Assembly (NCBI GenBank): GCA_028292435.1
Contig: JAQGMI010000040.1
Location: 1 to 34,324, forward strand
Reading direction: 5' to 3'
Length of the DNA: 34,324 bases
From: Betaproteobacteria bacterium
Lineage (GTDB): Bacteria > Pseudomonadota > Gammaproteobacteria > Burkholderiales > SG8-41
Shown: in pieces, positions 22,518-31,735 of the stretch
Numbering within the stretch: the stretch's first letter is position 1
Layout of the letters: each line of letters opens with the position of its first letter
Position numbers and translations under genes: made by a program
Notes under the pieces: generated by a model
What the model saw: only the letters and a program-made list of their open reading frames with translations
What the model was told of the DNA's origin: nothing
Database searches by the model: none

Positions 22518-23501
22518 TCAGTCCGCCTTGATGTTCGCCGATTTCGCCACGCCGGCCCATTTGATCATTTCGCTCGATATCAATTTGCTGAACGCTTCCG
22601 GCGTGCTGCTGACAGGCTCGGCGCCTTCGGATGCAAAGCGTTTCTGCGTTTCAGGCAGCACCATGATTGCGTTGATTTCGGTGTTGAGCTTTTTGATGAT
22701 GGCAGGCGATGTCGCCGCAGGCGCGAGGATGCCCCACCAGTTGTTTGCTTCGTAGCCGGGCAGGCCTTCGCCGATCGTCGGCACGTCGGGCAGCACCGCC
22801 GCGCGTTTCGCGCCTCCGGTGCCGAGTGCTTTCAATTTGCCAGTGCGGAAATGCGGCAGGAACTGGATCAGCGATCCGATGGACATATGCGCCTGACCCG
22901 CGATCGTGTCGATCATTGCCGGGCCGCCGCCTTTGTATGGCACGTGCACCATGGTCAAGCCAGCGGAGGTTCTGAAGAGTTCGCTCGCGAAATGCTGGAA
23001 GCTGCCGATGCCGGCGGTTGCGTAGACGATGGTGTTCGGCTTTGCCTTGCCGAGTGCTATCAATTCCTTGACGGAGTTCACGGGCAGACCGGGATAAGTC
23101 GCGAGCACGGCCGGCCCGGTGCCGAGCTGGGCGACCCGCGCAAACGATTTATTCGGATCGTACGGCAGCTTGTAGATCGATGCGTTCATCGCATAGGCGA
23201 CCGAAATCAAAAGCAGCGTGTGGCCGTCGGCAATCGAATTCGCTGCGGTCTCGGTACCGATCAGTCCGCCGGCGCCGCCGCGATTGTCGATGACGACCTG
23301 CTTGCCGAGTCGTTCAGATAAATGGTTAGCCACGTAGCGGCCGACGATGTCATTGCTGCCGCCGGGCGGAAACGGCACGATGAGCCGGATCGGTTTGGAC
23401 GGATATGCCTCTGCCGGCTGCGCTTGAGCCAGGGTTGCCGCGCACAGGGTGACGAGCGAGCACGCGGCCAGCAGCGCGCGCAATTTGAACTTCGACAACA
23501 T
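22518..23501 (-). CDS. Bug-family tripartite tricarboxylate transporter substrate-binding protein
   Basis: A 327-residue intact Bug protein and the first gene of the operon-like run reaching down to 17110. The signal peptide is MLSKFKLRALLAACSLVTLC and on to AQA; the mature start is EAYPSKPIRLIVPFPPGGSND, the standard first ligand loop. VVIDNRGGAGGLIGTE, ADGHTLLLISV, HFASELFRTSAGL and HVPYKGGGPAMIDTI follow. The ATG at 23501 has GAGGAG 6 bases upstream; the longer upstream frame is an artefact. It is divergent from the acyl-CoA dehydrogenase gene across a 222-bp region that should contain both promoters. Confidence 0.94.
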   Translation of the reverse strand: MLSKFKLRALLAACSLVTLCAATLAQAQPAEAYPSKPIRLIVPFPPGGSNDIVGRYVANHLSERLGKQVVIDNRGGAGGLIGTETAANSIADGHTLLLISVAYAMNASIYKLPYDPNKSFARVAQLGTGPAVLATYPGLPVNSVKELIALGKAKPNTIVYATAGIGSFQHFASELFRTSAGLTMVHVPYKGGGPAMIDTIAGQAHMSIGSLIQFLPHFRTGKLKALGTGGAKRAAVLPDVPTIGEGLPGYEANNWWGILAPAATSPAIIKKLNTEINAIMVLPETQKRFASEGAEPVSSTPEAFSKLISSEMIKWAGVAKSANIKAD

Positions 23502-23723
23502 GACTTCTCCTCGGGTGATCGACATCAACGCGCGCCGAACAATTTGCGATGCCTTCGCGGGACGTGCGGACGGCGTCAGCGCGCGATGTCGAGGACTCAT
23601 TTTACACGGGCGCGCGCATTGCATGTTCGGCCCGGTCGAATCCACATGGTTACTGCGCAAAAACATGCCGCCCATGCCGCCGCGCGATAGAATCTGATCG
23701 GTTTTCCGCCACGGATAAAGCGC

Positions 23724-24896
23724 ATGCCTGCTGTCGCAAAAAGTGCGATCGACTACAACGCGATGAGTGACGAAGCGTTTCGCCGCGAGACGCGCGCATT
23801 TTTCGAAGACGAATATCCGCCGGCGCTGCGTTACCTGTTGCGCCGCGCGCGCTGGGCGGAGATGAAGCCGTGGTGGGACAAGCTTTATGCGAAGGGGTGG
23901 GTCGCGCCAGGCTGGCCGCGCGAGTGGGGCGGCATGGAACTCAATGCCGCGAAAATGCTGATCTACATGGAAGAGATGGAGCGTCACGGCGTCGCGCGCG
24001 CGCCCGAGCAGGGCATCACCCAGGTCGGGCCGATTCTCATGCGTTACGGTACGCCAGAGCAGCAGCAACATTATCTGCCGCGCTCGCTGTCGGGCGACTA
24101 CATCTGGTGCCAAGGCTACTCGGAACCGAACGCGGGTTCCGATCTCGCCAGCCTGCAGACATCCGCCGTGATCGACGGCGATGAGCTGGTGATCAACGGC
24201 CAGAAAATCTGGACTTCACTTGCGCACGACGCGAGCCACATTTACATGCTTGTGCGCACCGACAAGACGGCGAATAAAAAGCAGCTTGGCATCAGCCTCG
24301 TGCTCGCGGACGTTAAGACGCCGGGTATCACGATCCGACCGATTCGCAATATCGCCGGACACGAGGAGTTCTGCGAAGTGTTTTTCGACAATGTGCGCGT
24401 GCCTCGCGCAAACCTCGTCGGCAACATCAACGAAGGCTGGACCGTTGCCAAGGCGCTGCTCGGTTACGAGCGTTTGACGATCGGCAGTCCGCGGCGTCCC
24501 GCGTATGCGCTGCGCCGGCTCGAACTGATCGCGCGCGCCAAAGGCTTGTTCGAAGACCGCGGATTCAGCGACCGCTATACCGCACTGGCGCTCGATATCC
24601 AGGATTTAGGTTCGCTGTTCGGACGCTTTGTCGAGCAGGTCAAGCGCGGCGAACCGCTCGGCGAAGACATCTCGATGCTGAAAATCTGGACCACCGAGGC
24701 GTGGCAGCGCATCACCGATATGTTGTTGGAGACCGGCGCTGAAGACGGTGTGCTGCAGGGCGTACGCGAAATCGATGGCGTCGAGGCGGACGTGCTGTCG
24801 AGCTTCTACTATGCGCGGCCGGGGACGATTTTCGGCGGCAGCAGTGAAGTGCAGCGGAATATTCTGGCGCGATACGTTCTCAAGCTGCCGACATAA
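23724..24896 (+). CDS. Acyl-CoA dehydrogenase family protein
   Basis: A 390-residue FAD enzyme that would introduce an alpha-beta double bond into an acyl-CoA. All three domains are visible: the N-terminal helical domain with the WPREWGGMELN motif, the beta domain with CQGYSEPNAGSDLASL and GQKIWTSLAHDA (FAD and substrate contacts), and the C-terminal helical domain ending FGGSSEVQRNILARYVL. The WPxEWGG and SEPxAGSDL forms are typical of the subfamily acting on branched, cyclic or steroid-type acyl-CoAs, but the substrate is not certain. ATG 23724 is used; ATG 23763 (MSDEAFRRE) is a possible shorter start. It faces away from the 22518-23501 Bug gene, perhaps sharing its regulator. Confidence 0.94.
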   Translation: MPAVAKSAIDYNAMSDEAFRRETRAFFEDEYPPALRYLLRRARWAEMKPWWDKLYAKGWVAPGWPREWGGMELNAAKMLIYMEEMERHGVARAPEQGITQVGPILMRYGTPEQQQHYLPRSLSGDYIWCQGYSEPNAGSDLASLQTSAVIDGDELVINGQKIWTSLAHDASHIYMLVRTDKTANKKQLGISLVLADVKTPGITIRPIRNIAGHEEFCEVFFDNVRVPRANLVGNINEGWTVAKALLGYERLTIGSPRRPAYALRRLELIARAKGLFEDRGFSDRYTALALDIQDLGSLFGRFVEQVKRGEPLGEDISMLKIWTTEAWQRITDMLLETGAEDGVLQGVREIDGVEADVLSSFYYARPGTIFGGSSEVQRNILARYVLKLPT

Positions 24897-24917
24897 GCGG
24901 CAACGCTTTGCGGCGAA

Positions 24918-25886
24918 TTAATCCGCTTTCATATTCGCGGTCTTCACCAGCCTCGTCCACTTCTCGATTTCGCTGCGAATAAAAGCGCCGAATTGCTCGC
25001 CCGTGCCGCCGACCGGCTCCGCACCCTGGCTTGAGAGCCGCTCGACGACGTCGGGCATGCGCAGGACTTGATTCATATCGGCATTGAGCCGCGCGACAAT
25101 TTCTTTCGGTACCGCAGCGGGAACGACATACCCATACCAGCCGCTCGCTGCATAACCGGGCAGGCCGCCTTCGGCGATCGTCGGCAACTCGGGCATGAGC
25201 CGCGAGCGCTGCGTGCCAGTCACCGCGAGCGCGCGTAGATTGCCGGCCTTGATGTGCGGCACGACGATCAGGCTGTTCTCATAGCTCATCTGAACTTCGC
25301 CGCTCATCAACGCCGTCAACGCCGGCGCGCCGCCTTTGAACGGCACATGCACGATGTTGACCTTGCCGAGCGTTTTGAAAAGTTCACCTGCGAGATGGGT
25401 GACGGTGCCGCTGCCGGATGACGCGTAGTTGAGCGAGCCGGGCCGCGCGCGTGCGATGGCAAGGAGCTCCCGCACATTCTTCGCGGGCAGCGATGGGTGG
25501 ACGACGAGGATGTTGGTGACCGTCACTGCCTGCGTGACCGGCGTGAAGTCCTTGAGACTGTCGTAACCGCGATTCGGATAGAGACTCATGGCGACCGCGA
25601 GACCGCTGATGCTGCCGAGCAAAATGGTATAGCCGTCAGGCGGCGACTTCGCGACTTGCTCAGTGCCGATGACGCCGCCCGCGCCCGCGCGATTGTCGAC
25701 GACGACGGGTTGCGCGAGCGTCTCAGTCAGTTTCTGGGCGATCGTGCGGCCGACGATGTCCGTCGGTCCGCCGGCGGGGAAGGGCACCACCATGCGCACG
25801 GGTTTGGACGGATAGGTTTGCGCGCTCGCGACGGAGCCAAACGCCAGGACAAAACAGCCGAGCGCAGCACGCAAAACATTCTTCAT
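24918..25886 (-). CDS. Bug-family tripartite tricarboxylate transporter substrate-binding protein
   Basis: A 322-residue intact Bug protein with leader MKNVLRAALGCFVLAFGSVA and cleavage after SA. QTYPSKPVRMVVPFPAGGPTD, VVVDNRAGAGGVIGTE, PPDGYTILLGS, HLAGELFKTLGKV and HVPFKGGAPALTALM are all present, ending WTRLVKTANMKAD. Its ATG overlaps the preceding Bug stop by 4 bases, so these two binding proteins are made together. It is convergent with the acyl-CoA dehydrogenase gene, with a 21-base gap. The ligand is unknown; pairing with a flavoprotein gene upstream hints at a nitroalkane, keto acid or similar carboxylate. Confidence 0.95.
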   Translation of the reverse strand: MKNVLRAALGCFVLAFGSVASAQTYPSKPVRMVVPFPAGGPTDIVGRTIAQKLTETLAQPVVVDNRAGAGGVIGTEQVAKSPPDGYTILLGSISGLAVAMSLYPNRGYDSLKDFTPVTQAVTVTNILVVHPSLPAKNVRELLAIARARPGSLNYASSGSGTVTHLAGELFKTLGKVNIVHVPFKGGAPALTALMSGEVQMSYENSLIVVPHIKAGNLRALAVTGTQRSRLMPELPTIAEGGLPGYAASGWYGYVVPAAVPKEIVARLNADMNQVLRMPDVVERLSSQGAEPVGGTGEQFGAFIRSEIEKWTRLVKTANMKAD

Positions 25887-26839
25887 TCCGGTTTGACGTT
25901 CGCGAACTTAATGACCTTCGCCCACTTGGCGATTTCGGCGCGCAGGAACGCGGCATATTGCTCAGGACTGTTGCCGACCGCATCGGAGCCGTCCGCTTTA
26001 AGGCGTTCACGCAGTTCCGGCGAGCCGACGATCTTCAACACGTCGGCATTGATTTTCATGATGATGTCGCGCGGCGTTTTTGCCGGTGCGGACAGGCCGT
26101 TCCATGCAACCGCTTCGAATCCTTTGAGGCCGGATTCATCGAGTGTCGGCACGTCGGGCAGTGCCGCGCTGCGCTGCAAACTGGTGACCGCCAGCGCGCG
26201 CAGCTTGTCGCCTCTGACCAGCGCAACGGCAGAGGTGATCCCGTTGTATACGACGTCGAGATGGCCGCCGACGATGTCGGTCAGGGCGCCGGCGTTGCCC
26301 TTATACGGAATGTGCACCATCTTCACGCCGGCCATCGCGTCGAACAGTTCGCCGGCGAGGTGATTCGAACCGCCGGTGCCGCTCGAGCCGAAGTTGAGCT
26401 TGCCCGGTTTGGCTTTGGCGAGCGCGATCAGTTCTTTGACATTCTTTGCCGGCACGCCCGGGTTGACGACCATTACGAGCGGCGTCGTGTTGATGAGCGT
26501 GATTGGCGTGAAGTCGTTCAGCGCATCGTACGGCAGTTTGGTCAGCAGGCTCGGGTTGATCGTGAACGGCGCCGGCGTCACAAGCAGCGTGTAGCCGTCG
26601 GGCGCGGCCTTGGCGACGATATCGGTGCCGATCGTCGTGCCGCCGCCGGGCCGATTGTCGACGAATGCCTGCTGTCCCCACATTTCGGACAATTTCTGCG
26701 CGACCGTCCGGCCGACGATATCGGTGCTGCCGCCGGCGAGAAACGGCACGACGAGCCGCACTGCTTTGTTGGGATAATTTTGCGCACCAGCGGCGCCCGC
26801 GATAAAGCCAAGCCCGACTGCAACCAGCGTTCGCAACAT
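25883..26839 (-). CDS. Bug-family tripartite tricarboxylate transporter substrate-binding protein
   Basis: A 318-residue intact Bug protein with a short leader (MLRTLVAVGLGFIAGAAGA). The mature start is QNYPNKAVRLVVPFLAGGSTD, then AFVDNRPGGGTTIGTD, APDGYTLLVTP, HLAGELFDAMAGV and HIPYKGNAGALTDIVGG, ending WAKVIKFANVKPE. The start is ATG 26839, 5 bases after AGGAGG; TTG 26842 is only 2 bases from that site. It begins 21 bases after the flavoprotein gene and overlaps the next Bug gene by 4 bases, forming a three-gene unit. Confidence 0.95.
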   Translation of the reverse strand: MLRTLVAVGLGFIAGAAGAQNYPNKAVRLVVPFLAGGSTDIVGRTVAQKLSEMWGQQAFVDNRPGGGTTIGTDIVAKAAPDGYTLLVTPAPFTINPSLLTKLPYDALNDFTPITLINTTPLVMVVNPGVPAKNVKELIALAKAKPGKLNFGSSGTGGSNHLAGELFDAMAGVKMVHIPYKGNAGALTDIVGGHLDVVYNGITSAVALVRGDKLRALAVTSLQRSAALPDVPTLDESGLKGFEAVAWNGLSAPAKTPRDIIMKINADVLKIVGSPELRERLKADGSDAVGNSPEQYAAFLRAEIAKWAKVIKFANVKPE

Positions 26840-26860
26840 CAATGCCTCCTTAGAGCGGTT

Positions 26861-27865
26861 TTATTTTCCGGCAGCGGACTGCGCATGCAAGCTGTCGAGT
26901 CTTGTAAGCGTCGCGCGGGCTTCCGCTTCTATGCGATCGACGATCGCCGCAAACGGTTCGATCTTGTCGGCGAACACCACACCTTGCCCGCACGACAGCA
27001 TGGCTTTTTCGTAATCGCCCGTCGTATACGCGGCGTGCGCGTGAGTGCCCATGATATGCGGCAGCAGCGCGGCAGTATCGCCGGCCTGGTCTTTTTCGAT
27101 TTGCTGAATCATCGAGACGTGCTCGGTTTTCAACGCGCGCTGCGTGTTGCGCATCGATTGCAGCAGCAGCGTTGTATCGGTCTCGCCGGCTTTGACCAGG
27201 CGTTCCTTGTAGCGGCGGTCGGCCCACACTTCTTCGCTGACGAGAAAGCGCGTGCCCATCGCAACGCCGTCAGCGCCAAGCGCGAGGGCGGCGACGAGCT
27301 GGTCGCCAGTGCCGATGCCGCCGGCGACGATCAGGGGAATTTTGATTGCGCGTGCGGCAGCAACGGCAGCGACCATCGTGCCGACCGGTTCGACGCCCGG
27401 ATGGCCGCCGGCTTCGGCGCCGACGACGGTCACCGCATCGACGCCGAGCGATTCCGCTTTTTTCGCGTAGCGCACGCCCGGTACTTTATGCAGCACCTTG
27501 ATGCCGGCATCTTTGAAACGCTTGATATACGCTTCGGGATTATGGCCCGCGGTCTCGACGAAGCGCACGCCTTCGTCGATCACGGCGTCGATCAGCGGCG
27601 TCACGCGATCCGTGCCGTCGCGGCTAGTCCGAATCATGATGTTTACGCCGAACGGCTTGCCGCCCGTAATCTCGCGGCAGCGCTGGATGCCCGCGCGCAA
27701 TGCGTCGACGTTCTTGAAGCTCGCGGCCGTCATGAACCCCATCAGCCCGGCATTGACCGCCGCACCGACGTACTCAGGCGTTGCAAGCCACATCAGGCCG
27801 CTCGCAATCACCGGCAGGCGGATACCGTAGAGCTCGGTGATACGGGTTTTAAACACCGGTTGCAT
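26861..27865 (-). CDS. Nitronate monooxygenase-like FMN flavoprotein
   Basis: A 334-residue TIM-barrel flavoprotein of the nitronate monooxygenase/2-nitropropane dioxygenase family. The N-terminal TRITELYGIRLPVIASGLMWL is typical, AEAGGH (150-155) carries the conserved catalytic-site His, and AGGIGTGDQLVAALALGADGVAMGTRF is the FMN phosphate-binding region. NMOs oxidise alkyl nitronates, detoxifying propionate-3-nitronate; many members of the family have other or unknown substrates. The start is ATG 27865 (MQPVFKTRI); the frame remains open for 96 more bases upstream, but that is the AAGGACGC repeat and not protein. Two Bug genes follow closely, suggesting co-transcription. Confidence 0.9.
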   Translation of the reverse strand: MQPVFKTRITELYGIRLPVIASGLMWLATPEYVGAAVNAGLMGFMTAASFKNVDALRAGIQRCREITGGKPFGVNIMIRTSRDGTDRVTPLIDAVIDEGVRFVETAGHNPEAYIKRFKDAGIKVLHKVPGVRYAKKAESLGVDAVTVVGAEAGGHPGVEPVGTMVAAVAAARAIKIPLIVAGGIGTGDQLVAALALGADGVAMGTRFLVSEEVWADRRYKERLVKAGETDTTLLLQSMRNTQRALKTEHVSMIQQIEKDQAGDTAALLPHIMGTHAHAAYTTGDYEKAMLSCGQGVVFADKIEPFAAIVDRIEAEARATLTRLDSLHAQSAAGK

Positions 27866-27886
27866 TAAAAATCCAAAAGTTCGTAA

Positions 27887-28074
27887 ACCGCAAAAGACGC
27901 AAAGGAGAACAAAATCTAAATCTATAACCGCAAAGGACGCGAAGGACGCAAAGGAAACCAAAAACGATTAAAAGAAGTTAATGACCGATTTGATCTTCCG
28001 TATACGCAAACAATTAAAACTGAAGTTGTTATGCCTTAAAGCTTTCCTTCGCGTCCTTTGCGTCCTTCGCGGTT
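27887..28074. repeat. Second AAGGACGC-type inverted repeat
   Basis: The arm 27926-27957 (AACCGCAAAGGACGCGAAGG and onward) is inverted at 28043-28074 with about three mismatches in 32 bases. A shorter degenerate copy (ACCGCAAAAGACGCAAAGG) lies at 27887-27905. It is the same family as 551-700. It fills the gap between the flavoprotein gene and the CoA ligase, and its right end coincides with the first base of the ligase stop codon. Confidence 0.88.
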
Positions 28075-30224
28075 CAAGCTTTGTCTTTCAATACAACCAA
28101 AGCATCCGCCGCGACGACGCCTTGTCCCGCTGGATGCACGAAGATCGGGTTGACGTCGATTTCGGCGATGCGGTCCGCGTGATCCGCGATCAGCAGCGAG
28201 ACTCGCGAGAGCGCGGCGGCGAGTGCGTCGACATCAAGCGCAGGCTGGCCGCGAAAGCCATGCAGCAACGCAGCACTTTTGATGTCGTCGATCATTTCGC
28301 GTGCGGTGGCTTCGTCGAACGGCGCGAAACGCCGCGTGATGTCTTTAAGCAGCTCGGTGTAAATGCCGCCAAGGCCGAACACCACGACGGGGCCGAAAAA
28401 ACGATCATTGACGGCGCCGATGAGCACTTCGAGGCCGCTCGCCATTTCCTGCACGAGCACGCCGTCGATGCGCGCTTTTGAGTCGTGTTTGTTCGCCGCC
28501 GCCAGCACGTCGCGCGCCGCGGCATTGAGTTCGTCGAGAGTACGGATATTGAGGCGCACGACGCCCGCTTCGGTTTTGTGCGGGATGTCGGCCGATTCGA
28601 TTTTGACGACGAGCGGGAAAGGTAGCGGCGGTTCTTTCAGCTTCGCGACATCATCAGCACTCAGCAGCACTTCCTTGACGACCGGTATGCCGTACGCAGC
28701 AAGCGCCTGTTTTGAGCGGTGTTCGCCGAGCGTGCCGCTGCCGGCGGGCAGATTGAGCGCCTGCTTCTCAGTCGGGCGGGTTGCGGTTTTGCGCGGGCGC
28801 TTGGCATGCGCCTGCTGCTTTTGTGCAAATTCGTTCAGCGATGCGAGCGCGCGCACGGTGCGACCCGGCGACAGGATGCACGGCACGTTGTTTTCCTCGA
28901 GCAGCTTCATCACGTCGGCATTGTCGTCGGGTGACGTCGGCCAGTTGAGTATCACGGGCTTATCCGTTGCATTCGCAATTTCGATAAACGCGCGCGACCA
29001 CGCGGGCGCTGCCGAGCCGCGCGGCGAGCGCGCAATGACCTGGTCGATATTCGGATCGGCGATTACCGCCGCGATCACCCGGTTGTACGAAGCAAACGCA
29101 TCGTTATAGCCATTGGCGGTCGCATCAACCGGATTCGCCACGGACGCGTACGAAACCACGAGTTCTTTCAGCTGCGCAGTGGTCGGATCGGTCAGCTTCG
29201 GCAAATCAAGCCCATGTTCTATGCAGCGGTCGGCAATCAATACGCCGGCGCCGCCCGACAGCGTAATGACGCCGACGCGATTGCCTTTCGGCACGCGCTT
29301 GGTGCGCTGCACTTTCATGACATCGATCAGGTCGTCCATGTCGCGCACTTCGATGAAGCCGCCGTGCCTGAACGCAGACTGAAACAATTCATAACTCGCC
29401 GTCATGCGCGCGGTGTGCGAAGCGGCGGCTTGGCGGCCGACGTCCGTGTTGCCGACCTTCCACACAAGGACAGGCTTGCCGAGTTCGAGCGCGCGCTCGC
29501 CGAGCGCAATCAGTCGCCGGCCGTCGGTAATGCCTTCCATGAACAGCATGATGGAATCGTTCTCTTTGCGCTCGAGGAAAAACTCCGCGAGTTCGAGCAT
29601 CGAGATATCGGCTTCGTTGCCGGTCGAAATCGCATAGTTAAAGCCGACGCCGTAATAAGCCGCGGTCGCCACGACGCCAAATCCAAATCCGCCCGACTGG
29701 GTGACCATCGCGCACGGGCCGGGAATCAGCGTTTTCAATTGCACGGTGCCGCCGAAACCGATGCGCGCGTTGTCGTGCAGGTTCAGCATGCCGAGGCAGT
29801 TGGGTCCGATCAGCCGTACGCCCGCGCGCTTGGCGGTCTCGACCAATTTTCTCTGCAGTTCGATGCCTTCGCCGCCAACTTCGCTGAAGCCCGCGGACAG
29901 CACGATTGCAAATGGAATGCCGGCGGCGCCAAGTTGCTCGATCACGCTCAACACGTGGTTCGACGACAGCGCCACGAGTGCGACGTCGCAGGGCTTCGGC
30001 ACCGATGCGATGTCCTTATAGCAGGTGAGCCCTTTGATCTCCGGGTATTTCGGATTGACCGGATAGACCTTGCCCTTGAATCCGAATTCGGTCAGCAGTT
30101 TCAGCGGCTGGCCGCCGATGCGCGATAAATCGTTGGATGCGCCGACGACCGCGACTGCGCGCGGATTGACGAGGCGGGAAAAGTCCTGCACGTTGCGCGC
30201 GGACGCATTGAGTGACTGATCCAA
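28074..30224 (-). CDS. NDP-forming acyl-CoA synthetase (acetate-CoA ligase family)
   Basis: A 716-residue fusion of both halves of the ADP-forming acyl-CoA synthetase superfamily, which converts an acid, CoA and ATP to an acyl-CoA, ADP and phosphate. The order is a CoA-binding Rossmann domain (residues 15-145, VAVVGASNDLSRIGGQPL), succinyl-CoA-ligase-like domains with the phosphohistidine His270 in AAASHTARM, a linker rich in Lys/Arg (near 480-500), and a C-terminal ATP-grasp domain (about 505-716; LVVKIESADIPHKTEAG, GPVVVFGLGGIYTELL, EIDVNPIFV). Pimeloyl-CoA-type or other acid specificity cannot be told. The start is TTG 30224, with GAGGA 6 bases upstream; no early in-frame ATG exists. The stop touches the inverted repeat. 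Confidence 0.92.
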   Translation of the reverse strand: MDQSLNASARNVQDFSRLVNPRAVAVVGASNDLSRIGGQPLKLLTEFGFKGKVYPVNPKYPEIKGLTCYKDIASVPKPCDVALVALSSNHVLSVIEQLGAAGIPFAIVLSAGFSEVGGEGIELQRKLVETAKRAGVRLIGPNCLGMLNLHDNARIGFGGTVQLKTLIPGPCAMVTQSGGFGFGVVATAAYYGVGFNYAISTGNEADISMLELAEFFLERKENDSIMLFMEGITDGRRLIALGERALELGKPVLVWKVGNTDVGRQAAASHTARMTASYELFQSAFRHGGFIEVRDMDDLIDVMKVQRTKRVPKGNRVGVITLSGGAGVLIADRCIEHGLDLPKLTDPTTAQLKELVVSYASVANPVDATANGYNDAFASYNRVIAAVIADPNIDQVIARSPRGSAAPAWSRAFIEIANATDKPVILNWPTSPDDNADVMKLLEENNVPCILSPGRTVRALASLNEFAQKQQAHAKRPRKTATRPTEKQALNLPAGSGTLGEHRSKQALAAYGIPVVKEVLLSADDVAKLKEPPLPFPLVVKIESADIPHKTEAGVVRLNIRTLDELNAAARDVLAAANKHDSKARIDGVLVQEMASGLEVLIGAVNDRFFGPVVVFGLGGIYTELLKDITRRFAPFDEATAREMIDDIKSAALLHGFRGQPALDVDALAAALSRVSLLIADHADRIAEIDVNPIFVHPAGQGVVAADALVVLKDKA

Positions 30225-30265
30225 GATATTCCTCGATTGCTGAAATTATGCGAGCCGATTTTACC

Positions 30266-30295
30266 TTGATTCATCAACGCCGACAGACTTACACT
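30266..30295 (+). promoter_or_regulatory. Candidate promoter for the MFS transporter gene
   Basis: TTGATT (30266-30271) and TACACT (30290-30295) are separated by 18 bases, an acceptable sigma70 arrangement. They lie 55 bases before the MFS start in the divergent space with the CoA ligase gene. Judged by eye only. Confidence 0.35.
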
Positions 30296-30349
30296 CGACG
30301 CATGAGGATGGCGGGCGTGACGGCAGGCCCATAGAAAAGAATTCGAGGA

Positions 30350-31567
30350 ATGGAAAAACAACACCGCAACGTTGTCGTGCTGTCTTCGACGCAGGCAACA
30401 CTGCAAATCACGGGCGTTACCATGGTGGCGATTACCGGGCTCGCCGGTTTTGAACTAGCCGACACAAAAGCATTCGCTACCGTGCCCTTGACCTGCTACG
30501 TATTCGGCTCGGCCATGACGACGATTCCGGCATCGTTGCTGATGAAGGCGATCGGCCGGCGCGCGGGGTTTCAGACCGGCACCGGTATCGGCATGGCGGG
30601 CGCCGCCATCTGCACGCTGGCCATTTATATCGCCAACTTTTACCTGTTGTGCGCCGGCATGATGGTGATGGGCATGTACACCGCGTTCGGAAAATATTAT
30701 CGGTTCGCGGCCGCCGATGCTGCGAGCGAATCGTTCCGCGCCAAGGCGATATCGTTTACGCTGGCCGGCGGCATTTTAGGCGGCGTGATCGGACCCGAGA
30801 TGGCGATGCGGACCAAGGATATGTTCGCCGGCCACGTGTACATGGCGTCGTACCTTTCACTCTTCTTCGTGTGCCTGCTGGCGATGCTCATTTTGACGCG
30901 CCTCGACATCCCGCAGCTCACCGAAGAGCAACGCAAGGACCCGGGGCGGCCGCTCGGCGCGATCATGCGCCAGCCGGTGTTTATCGTCGCGGCGCTCGCG
31001 GCGATGCTGTCTTACGGCATCATGAACCTGATGATGACCTCGACGCCGCTGGCGATGCGCGCGCACGACCATCATTTCAACGATGCGGCGCTCGTGCTCG
31101 AATGGCATGTGATCGGCATGTATGCGCCGTCGTTCTTTACGGGCTCGCTCGTTTACCGGCTCGGCGCGCTCAACGTCATTCTGACCGGCATCGCGCTCAT
31201 GTTCGCATGCATCGTCGCGGCACTCGCCGGCACCGCATTCATGAATTTCTGGATCGCGATGTTCGTGCTCGGGGTCGGCTGGAATTTCATGTACGTGGGC
31301 GGCTCCGCCCTGCTGACCGAATGCTATACGCCGTCCGAGCGCGCCAAGACGCAGGCGGCCAACGATTTTTTGATTTTCCTGACGATGGCGATTTCGTCGA
31401 TGTCGTCCGGCTTGCTGCTGAACAAGAGCGGCTGGCACGCGGTGAACTGGGGCTCGCTGCCGTTCCTGATTCTGGCGACCGCGGCGACGTTGTGGCTCGT
31501 GTGGCGGCGGCGGTCTCACAAACAAATGGCGGCGATGGCTGCGGACGCCGACAACCGGATGAGCTAG
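30350..31567 (+). CDS. MFS transporter
   Basis: A 405-residue integral membrane protein with about twelve hydrophobic helices, fitting a major facilitator superfamily permease. The loop after helix 2 (MKAIGRRAGFQTG) resembles the family A-motif region, a central loop near residues 185-205 (RLDIPQLTEEQRKDPGR) divides the two six-helix halves, and the C-terminal tail is short and charged. The closest look is to uncharacterised bacterial MFS proteins; a substrate cannot be named. The start at 30350 has GAGGA directly adjacent, an unusually short spacing, with AAAAGA further up. It is divergent from the CoA ligase, suggesting transport of a related organic acid. Confidence 0.88.
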   Translation: MEKQHRNVVVLSSTQATLQITGVTMVAITGLAGFELADTKAFATVPLTCYVFGSAMTTIPASLLMKAIGRRAGFQTGTGIGMAGAAICTLAIYIANFYLLCAGMMVMGMYTAFGKYYRFAAADAASESFRAKAISFTLAGGILGGVIGPEMAMRTKDMFAGHVYMASYLSLFFVCLLAMLILTRLDIPQLTEEQRKDPGRPLGAIMRQPVFIVAALAAMLSYGIMNLMMTSTPLAMRAHDHHFNDAALVLEWHVIGMYAPSFFTGSLVYRLGALNVILTGIALMFACIVAALAGTAFMNFWIAMFVLGVGWNFMYVGGSALLTECYTPSERAKTQAANDFLIFLTMAISSMSSGLLLNKSGWHAVNWGSLPFLILATAATLWLVWRRRSHKQMAAMAADADNRMS

Positions 31568-31735
31568 CCGGCAGAAATTACCGCTTGCGCTACCGCTCTC
31601 ATTGCTGCTTTGAACCCGCTTGTCATGTAAACTTTCAATTCGCGATCTGAAGGCCGCGAGGAGGGCACATGGTGATTGGCGCAATCTCATATCCGGGCAT
31701 GTGCGGCGCGATGTCTCATCGCCGGTGAGAAAGTC

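Noticed and set aside
25958..27868. 636-codon plus-strand open frame opposite a Bug gene and the flavoprotein gene
   Set aside because: It spans two clearly coding minus-strand genes, is Arg/Asp-rich without motifs, and has no plausible start context.
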